A stretch of DNA of 43,363 nt from Thermosynechococcaceae cyanobacterium YX3bin19 (lineage in GTDB: Bacteria; Cyanobacteriota; Cyanobacteriia; Thermosynechococcales; Thermosynechococcaceae): NCBI GenBank assembly GCA_030447595.1, contig JAUJON010000014.1, forward strand, positions 1 through 43,363. Direction: 5' to 3'. Both the position numbers and the translations under genes were made by a program. Below are positions 36,884-43,363 of the stretch, one piece after another. The notes beneath the pieces were generated by a model that was not told where the DNA came from, ran no database searches, and worked only from the letters and a program-made list of their open reading frames with translations. The stretch's first letter is position 1; every line of letters begins with the position of its first letter.

Positions 36884-36905
36884 AGGGGCAGCAAGTGCTA
36901 CCCCT
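36884..36905 (-). terminator. Hairpin after the porin gene
   Basis: On the plus strand, AGGGGCAGCA (36884-36893) pairs with TGCTACCCCT (36896-36905) with one mismatch and a two-base loop. It lies 33-54 bases past the porin stop on the minus strand. A short T-rich stretch (TATGTTTT) follows on the minus strand, fitting a factor-independent terminator. Confidence 0.65.
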
Positions 36906-36937
36906 GTGTGCTTTTCCTCTCCAGAGCTGTTTACAAT

Positions 36938-38654
36938 CTAGAAGGTGAAGCTGGTACGGATGACGCCAACGTAGACGTTATCGTTAGCTTCATTGTGCTC
37001 TGGGTTGAGAATGACATAGGCACCTGGAGTAACGGAGATATTGTCAGTAACCTGGATACGGTAGAGGCCCCCAATCACATAGGAGGTATCAGGGTCTTCA
37101 GCAATATCGCCATCAATGACCTTGGGGGGTTGACCAAGGTGATTGCCGCTAGGTTACCTTCTTTACCCAGGTCTGGGAAGCCTAATGTCACGGCAGTTAA
37201 GAAGGTTGGCTTGGTTATCTGTGGTGTTTTCAGCATCGGCAATGGCATAGCCTGCCCAACCGGAGACATTAGCGAGAACCCATGCTGCTGGCATTTGCCC
37301 AGCGAAGGAATTGGCTGTCGTTGGCACGGCACCAAAGGGGTTATCCGCAAGGGCGCTGCTAGTGCTGCCACTAACATTCGTTCCATCCGGGAAGTAGGAA
37401 CGCACGTAAGTGAGACCTAAACCAACATTCTCACTGGGTTCAAACGTGAGTTGGGCGATCACCTGGAACCCGCCGTCAGTCACACCAGTCCCTACAGTGG
37501 TGGCATCATCAGTGTCAGTTAAATAACCTAAACTGAGACCAGCCTTACTACTGAAGCCAAGGTTGGCAATTACGCCTGTCCCGTTCTCCTGTAGCCGGTA
37601 GATCGGGTTAAACCGCGTAAACCGGGAGAGAGCGCCACGAGGCTCGCTTTCAAAAATACTGAGCGTTTCAATGCCATCGTAAAACTCAGATTCAGCCGCC
37701 ACGATATAAATATTACTGTTCCCGCCGATGGGGAAGCGGTAGTACAAGTCATCAATTTGAAAACCGCCATCTGTATCCGTGTCAATGTTCAGGCGAGCCA
37801 TATCTGTGCCCACGACATTGTTGCTGTTCTGATTATCTGCAGCTACCGGCGAACCTCAAGCGGTCTTCACCGGTGAAGCTAGTATCAAAGTTGAGGCGAG
37901 CCCGTACTTAGGAAAACGTTAGTGTCTAGGCCCTCATCGACCTCATCGTCATCATCAATGTCCTCTATATGGCAGTATCGGGATAGACAGGCTGAAAAAT
38001 TGCTTCCCCTGTCAACTTGGTAGTGGTGGAGAACTGGTTGGCTTCCAGTTCGTTGGTCGAGCTTCTAGAGCATCGACGCGGCCCCGTAGGGTCGCTAGTT
38101 CGGCAGCAAACCTCTTGAAGTCCTTCAAGAGTCGCTAGGTCGTCCCCTGAAACACCTTCTAAGCGCTCAGCTAGGACTGTTCAAAGCATACAAACCCGCA
38201 GCAAACTTCCAGCGGGTCAACGCCCGGTTACCCCGAAAGTGCCGTCTGGATAACCGGCAATACAGATCCATGGCTCAATCAAGGACTGCAGCGACTGGAA
38301 TGCCCAGCTACTGGGGTCAACATCTGCTAGCTGTGAAACGGAGGTCACAGGAGCACCCTGAGCAATCAGATCATCGCTAGCAGCGGCAGGTGCTTGAGGG
38401 GCTGCTGGCACTTGAGGGGCCGCTTCGGTAGCTTGAGCAACTACAAGGGCTTCACTATTCGTTTGTACAGGTACGGTTAAGCCAGTTGTGCTGGCAACGA
38501 CAGCCTTATCGAGATTAGCTAACTGGGAAGCGCCTGAAGGAGCATTTGCCTTGACTGTAGCCGGCTGCACTTCCCCGCAGCAAGTCGAGATGACCAGTGA
38601 TGCTCCCAAAACTGCTGGACCTGCCAGCAGAGCATTCCATAAAAACTTGGACAT
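36938..38654 (-). pseudogene. Iron-uptake/OprB-type porin with SLH domain, frameshifted
   Basis: ATG 38654 is preceded by AAAGGAA. The signal peptide is MSKFLWNALLAGPAVLGASLV. A Pro/Ala-rich linker leads to the SLH motif VTSVSQLADVDPSSWAFQSLQSLIEPWICIAGYPDGTFGV. The frame stops at 38217. A damaged stretch (37815-38217) contains the coiled coil and first strands in mixed frames (TLRGRVDALE-like text near 38090, LTGEAIF near 38010). From 37813: ARLNIDTDTDGGFQIDDLYYRFPI, RGALSRFTRFNPIYRL, GLSLGYLTDTDDATTVG, LTFEPSENVGLGLTYVRSYFPDG. Another slip near 37200 precedes FPDLGKEGNLA and the final IRTSFTF with TAG at 36938-36940. Native relatives are outer-membrane beta-barrels of about 530-570 residues anchored by SLH to the cell wall. 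Confidence 0.82.
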
Positions 38655-38682
38655 TTCCTTTACTCCCCTCACATTCACCTAA

Positions 38683-39577
38683 TCATCCACAGAATTCCAC
38701 ACAATCCTATTCGCTATCGCCGAGGCAACTGCACGTCAAGGTTATGGGTTATTTAAGTAGATATTAAACTAATAGCACTTTGGCTTCTCATTTGCAGCAG
38801 TTCAAACTTTCGAGTCTGAGTCAACTTACTAATGGGAGCACAACTAGAGCCTAAGTTTTCAGGGCAATGGTGGAGATGGCGCAGGTTTGATGAACATGAG
38901 CAAGCAGAAATACGTTGTGCTGGTGGCAGAACGAGTTGCTGCCCAGACATCAAAGCCTATCCCTGGTGAAGAACTAGTCTGGGGTAGAGACATGGTCAAA
39001 CTAAAACCATTAGTGCAGAGGTTTGGAGCGAGACTAAACCCTTTACTCCAGCAGTAGTATTGGACGGATGGCGATGTGGCAGAATGATTCCTGCTTCCAG
39101 TACAACCCATAGCTAATCGCTGTGAAAGTTTTCAGTAGGTTCTGTCTTGTTTTGTTGCAGGTCGAAGGTTGAGCCGTTGCAGGATGAATATGAGGATACT
39201 CAATGAGCAAATACGTTGTGAAGCTGAGAAACGCGTGCGCATATCCTCAGCATCAGATTTGGCAGAGACATCGCTTTTGAATCTCACCCTTGCGACGATA
39301 GCGATATTTTGTCACCCAGACAATATGTCGTCAAGCGAGTGAGCGTGTGATTCCCCTCGTCGATTCTCAGCCATAGACTTTTTGAGAGTGAGGCTGGAGT
39401 AGAGTTGGGTAGCACTAAAGTCTCGCACTGAAAGTGCGTGTTTTGCACCAGCTAGTCACAGTAAATTTTTCCATAGGGCTGAGACTGACTGATCTTCACG
39501 CTACAGGCGATGCAACAGGTGTAGAGGCATCAACCAGTGAGGGACCAGCCTGTTCTTGACCACTGACTGCTAGGTCA
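38683..39577. other. Long region without a supportable gene
   Basis: About 900 bases between the porin and helicase-like remnants. A 53-residue plus-strand frame at 38892-39057 (MSKQKYVVLVAERVAAQTSKPIPGEELVWG) has no known relatives to my eye. A related start, ATGAGCAAATACGTTGTG, occurs at 39203, and CAATATGTCGTCAAGC near 39320 repeats the YVVK theme. No RNA gene, array or terminator was recognised here. Debris of an old gene or element is the likeliest reading. Confidence 0.3.
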
Positions 39578-41755
39578 CTATGGCAGAGGTAAACCCGTTT
39601 CCTGGACTCGGCTCAGTAGGTCTAGAAGTAGCCGGAGCTGCTCTTGGTCAGCCTGCATAGCTGCCTCCGTGGTCCAAACCTGCCCCGACCAGTTCTTAAG
39701 AAAAAATGAATTTAGAAGAACGACGGCACCGCCGCCCTGCCACAGCGACGAGCCAGTGTCTAACCAAAAGTGCCATCGTGAGCGCCTGACGCACAGAGCG
39801 ATACTGAAAGGTAGTTGCCAGGGTTGGCAGCTTGTCGCCTAAGACCCCTAGCTTGAATCGGAGAGGGGGTTTGCTGTGATCGTCCCACTCCGCAGGAGTT
39901 GAACAAATACACCAACGATTGTTGCAGGAGGAATCGAAACAGGCCAGGCTGGTTTTGACGCAGCGGGCATCAACCTCAAGTAATGTTGAGGCGTTTCCAT
40001 CAGCTCCTGCAGGGCAGCAAGGTGGTCGTAGGGAAGATTTTGCGGCCAAAGGAATCGTTTGAATGGCCGGTCCAGAATCGATTGGGCTGAGCGTTCCGTC
40101 GTTCCCGCTCTGGTTGCTGTGCCTTAGCCACTGGACAATCCCGTCATAGGTAGTTTTTGCCTGGTATCCTAAGCGATCCCAGCGGGGAAATGCAGCCGCG
40201 CTTAACAGACGGGGGTGCTCTGGATGAGGTTCAAAGCAATAGTCTGCGAGTAACCCTGCTCGAACTGGATCAATGGCTCACTCACTCGACCGTTCCAGCA
40301 TTGGCCCCAGTGGGTTTATGTCTTTTACTCGAACAATCAACATTTCCGCTACATCGTCTCGGGCCACTAGATGGCCTAAACCGGGGTAGATCCGAGGCTA
40401 GTAAGGTCAGCAAGGCGCGAATTATTGAAGTACTTGCCAGAGGACGCTGATCGTTGAGGGACTCAACCGCAATTCTTTTTGGGTAAGAATTTCGCTCAAG
40501 GTGTAGCGGGCGTCGTTCAGTCCCGGGCCGATCACGGCAATATCCTGCGGCTCAGCCTCACCTGAGCGGACAATCTCAACAATGATGTCTGCAGTTTGCC
40601 GCAACAGTTGCCTCAGAACTGGTTTGAATGGATTGAATAGATTCCGGCAGGCTCAGGCCAGGGCGAACCATTCCTCAATGGGATAGCCAATCTGCCGCCT
40701 TAAGCACGGTTCAACCAGTTGCTCTAGAAGCCCCAGAACTGTACAGCGCTGTCAAGCCTGGCGCGATATGAATACTGGGGATCGGCACCCAAACCCAGCC
40801 GCACTCCTCCTTCCGGGTTGAAGGTAAACGCCCCGCTTGCCCCTTGGTCGAGCAGTAAGTCGACAAATGTCCGGCGATCGCCGGGTAGTTATCCATCTCG
40901 TCGGCCAGAACTGCCCAGAAAAACGCCCTATCAACTGCTGCCGATAAGCGGGTAGGGAAAGCAAATACCGCCAGGTAGTTTCAGAGAACACGGTCAGCAA
41001 ACCTGCTCGAGGCACCAGTCGCGCCAGCGAGTCAGTAACTGCCCATAGCAGTCCCAAAATAATTCAGGTAAGGCTTGTTGCCCATGTCGTTTACCTTAAG
41101 GGTGGCATCTGCTCAATTGCCGTGCCGCCAAAGCCGCTATCTGCAGACAGCGTCCAGCCGACGCACCTGACGATAGGGAGGAACCTCTGCAAGTTAGAAG
41201 TAATCCAGCCTCTAGCTCTGATCTCCCTTTAAAGTTGGGTAGCTAGCTCCTGCTCAGCCTCAGGGCGCAGCCGGAGGAAACTGTTTTCAAGTTTAACTGC
41301 TGAACTAAAGTGGCCAAAATAACAATACCTCATCCTGAAAAAACCCCAGGAGTGGTTAAGTTAACGGGATATTGTCCTGCTGCCACCTCAGCAATTCGAT
41401 TAGCTAGATCTACCCGGTTAATGCATTTGCAGAAAAAATGAGGATTGCCCGCTGAGCCGTTCAAGGAGCCCCTAACCCATTGATTGTTAGCAGTACCCTC
41501 GGGGGGATTTCAATACTTCTAGCCAGCTTTGGTACTGGGCAACCTTTGGTTTTGCCAGTCCGAACCAGCCCGTAATCCATGGACTGGTAAACAGGATTCT
41601 TTCGATTGAACGATGGCAAGACGACCTGTCAAGGGTACTGATTTATGTGCAGGGACACTCATCAAACCCTGTTCCACCAGGCTCTGATAGGCTTAGTCAA
41701 GAAGCACCGAGTAGAGCCATGCGATCGCGGTTCCAGTTTTAGGTCAAATAGAGGA
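39578..41755 (-). pseudogene. Helicase/recombinase-like gene (UvrD-related, possibly inactivated superfamily I type), heavily frameshifted
   Basis: Restored minus-strand fragments follow one another through 2.2 kb: AYQSLVEQGLMSVPAHKSVPLTGRLAIVQSKESC (about 41690), DEVLLFWPLL-like text (41330), GLLTVFSETTWRYLLSLPAYRQQLIGRF (41010), MDNYPAIAGHLSTY (40890), QLLRQTADIIVEIVRSGEAEPQDIAVIGPGLNDARYTLSEILTQKELRLSP (40600-40450), ALVYPGLGHLVARDD-like text, and the tail QADQEQLRLLLDLLSRVQETGLPLP with TAG at 39578-39580. DIAVIGPGLNDARYTLSEIL resembles motif IV surroundings of UvrD/Rep-type helicases, and the rest resembles a cyanobacterial helicase-related recombination protein. No Walker A motif could be placed. 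There are more than eight indels, so family assignment is tentative; that a protein gene once stood here is much surer. Confidence 0.5.
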
Positions 41756-41792
41756 CAATACTGTACAGCCTCAGTTATTTATAATTTTAGGC

Positions 41793-43207
41793 ATGACTGC
41801 TAAATTTACAAGTTTAGCCCTACTCGTCAGAAAGTTTTTTTGTCTGACATCTGCCTTCAATAGAGCCCAAGGTCTTTGTTTTTGCACGCCATAATGGTAC
41901 CTGGGAACATCCGAGAGGCGTTGAACCAGGCTTATGATGCTGCCATGGCAAAAGTTGAAAACGAACACTTCGGTGGTAATAAGATCTCCCTTGATGCGAA
42001 TTATGGCGACAGTGTATCTGCTTACTTTCCAGGCGAGTTGAAGAAGTATCGAATTGCTCGGTTCGAGTTCGCGGAGTTTAGAGCCACCAATTCAATGGTG
42101 AACTTGCGAAAGCTTACAATCAATCAATGAAATTACAATGAAGAGGATTGACTCAAATAAGACAGCAACTTATCTGACTGACTACACATTAAAACCCGAT
42201 CAATATACATCGGAAGTGACAATTAATAATAAGCCTACTTTGATTTTAGACAAACTAAGATTTATTGATAATGTTCTAGCTAGATATAAAGCGAATAAAG
42301 TCGAACCAATTTCTTTACCAACAGTAGCCAATTCCCCTGACAAAGAGATTGAACAGCGCAGAAAAGTAACTCTTGAGCTAGATGGCTTACTCGACGCGAG
42401 TTCAATTCTATGTTTACAAAGAATGGTTTTATTCCTAGATCAATATTTAGGACGGCCAATAAAATCAACCGAGACTTAGACACAAGTTTAGAATCAGAAG
42501 AAGAATCAATCAAGATTCGCAGAGCTAAAAACAGAACAAAAATTGCTGTCCGATTTATTTTGCTTCTAGCTATTGTTCCTCTTCTTACACAGCAAGTTAC
42601 TAAAAACTTTATTTTTGGGCCTATCGTTGATTACTTCAGTAATAAAGAACAAACGAAGTACCTTTTGTTATGAGTAAGTTAAAGAAAAGATTTTTAAATC
42701 GAGCTAGGAAATTTGAAGAGGAAATAAAATTTGAAAGATTGACGGGTCAGCTTCCTAATCTTTCCACGGAGGAGAGTCAGAAAAATGCTTAGACTGGCGG
42801 CTGCTGAGCTTTCAGAGATGTATAAGTGGGAAACTACTGAGCCTGTTAAAACATCCTGTCTGATGCGTTATCTTTAGCGCTTTTGCTTTGGTTATTACTA
42901 GCAGCAGGCGAGAAATCGCGTTTTAAAGTCTTTTATTGATGAATTAGTTTATGGATTAAGCGACAGTGCGAAAACCGGAATTATTCTGTTTACAGATGTT
43001 TTTGTTGGATTTCATTCAACCCATGGCTGGGGAGGTAATTGTTGAAAATGCTTTAGCACTTCGGCTTACCTGAAACCGGGATTCTACGTTTATGTTCATT
43101 GCCACGTTCCCGGTGGTGTTGGATGCAGTGTTTAAATACTGGATCTTTCGTTACTTGAATCAAATATCACCCTCTGCGGTTGCTACTATAGGAATATGAA
43201 TGAATAA
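41793..43207 (+). pseudogene. pxcA: PxcA/CemA-type proton extrusion protein, frameshifted
   Basis: The order of fragments is unmistakable: WYLGTSERALNQAYDAA (41892), ENEHFGGNKISLDANYGDSVSAYF and ELKKYRIARFEFAEFRA (41960-42090), KPTLILDKLRFIDNVLARYKAN (42228), then from 42480 KIRRAKNRTKIAVRFILLLAIVPLLTQQVTKNFIFGPIVDYF (first membrane span). [58 protein letters not shown] and [25 protein letters not shown] follow, with TAA at 43205-43207. At least eight indels are present and the 5' end is uncertain. PxcA is an inner-membrane protein needed for light-induced, Na+-dependent proton extrusion and indirectly CO2/nitrate uptake; the plastid version is CemA. As written the four-span protein cannot be made. 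Confidence 0.85.
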
Positions 43208-43363
43208 GTTTTTTCATTGAGGTCGGTCTTACTCAGGTTTTCGGGGAGAATGTGTAGCTAGTTTCGAAAATGGCCTGGATTTGGTATTAGAAATGCAAAA
43301 TCCTTGTAGGGAACCCTTTAATAACTGCATTTCAGGTACATAAACGGGGGGTAATCTTACTTG

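Noticed and set aside
36908-37420. 170-residue open frame on the plus strand
   Set aside because: Antisense to the porin barrel; Gly/Val/Ile-rich text mirrors the beta-strand codons of the other strand.
39203-39275. IS630-type transposase start (KYVVKL)
   Set aside because: Only the first six residues agree; the following text has no match to the helix-turn-helix of that family in any frame.
1-43363. Recurring GCGATCGC octamers as a repeat array
   Set aside because: They are the dispersed HIP1 sites of cyanobacteria, not regularly spaced, so neither CRISPR nor a local repeat.

Overview
The window reads as cyanobacterial chromosome. The octamer GCGATCGC (HIP1) and its variants recur throughout, and the genes include an RpaB/Ycf27-type regulator, a PxcA/CemA proton-extrusion protein, an SLH-type iron-uptake porin, a group 2 sigma factor and a fused response regulator/thioredoxin reductase-like protein. 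No rRNA, tRNA or CRISPR array was recognised. The genus cannot be named from this.

Layout. 1-4.9 kb (+): the end of a DM13 protein, a REC-glutaredoxin-like-thioredoxin reductase-like fusion, a broken cNMP-binding histidine kinase and a broken BrnT/BrnA toxin-antitoxin pair. 4.9-14.3 kb (almost all -): methyltransferase, glutamine amidotransferase, a 60-residue protein, a frameshifted methyltransferase, an exported protein, an HhoA/HtrA protease, a Spy/CpxP-like protein, a frameshifted GNAT acetyltransferase, a sigma factor, a Nudix hydrolase, an M28 aminopeptidase and a DUF167 protein. 14.4-17.7 kb: an aldo/keto reductase and ppk1, meeting tail to tail in one symmetric hairpin. 17.8-20.1 kb: gene debris with a TnpB-only IS200/IS605-type element and a broken SRPBCC gene. 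20.2-24.7 kb: radA, rpaB and dnaG, all intact. 24.7-28.3 kb: broken pentapeptide-repeat, YraN, DUF2795 and glycogen-debranching genes. 28.3-30 kb: dienelactone hydrolase and ppk2, intact. 30.1-34.1 kb: a broken PD-(D/E)XK nuclease, a broken aminopeptidase P and a second, dead TnpB element. 34.1-35.6 kb: panD and a TrpD-like gene, intact. 35.8-43.2 kb: a frameshifted LysR regulator, porin, helicase-like gene and pxcA.

How it fits together. The striking property is a split between clean and damaged genes. Roughly 19 kb of genes, mostly core (sigma factor, radA, rpaB, dnaG, ppk1, ppk2, panD), carry no visible indel. About 18 accessory genes carry one to more than ten indels each, often one base short in a short homopolymer, while their restored frames remain highly conserved. 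This is either recent genome decay under relaxed selection or patchy consensus errors. The first explains the core/accessory split better; the second explains the homopolymer bias better.

I did not find a convincing new multi-gene system. The best candidates for follow-up are the redox-linked response regulator lacking its cysteine pairs, a sigma-GNAT-Spy-HhoA gene string, a pair of 16-bp dyads 136 and 171 bp upstream of two neighbouring genes, and a 21-bp dyad upstream of a 60-residue protein.
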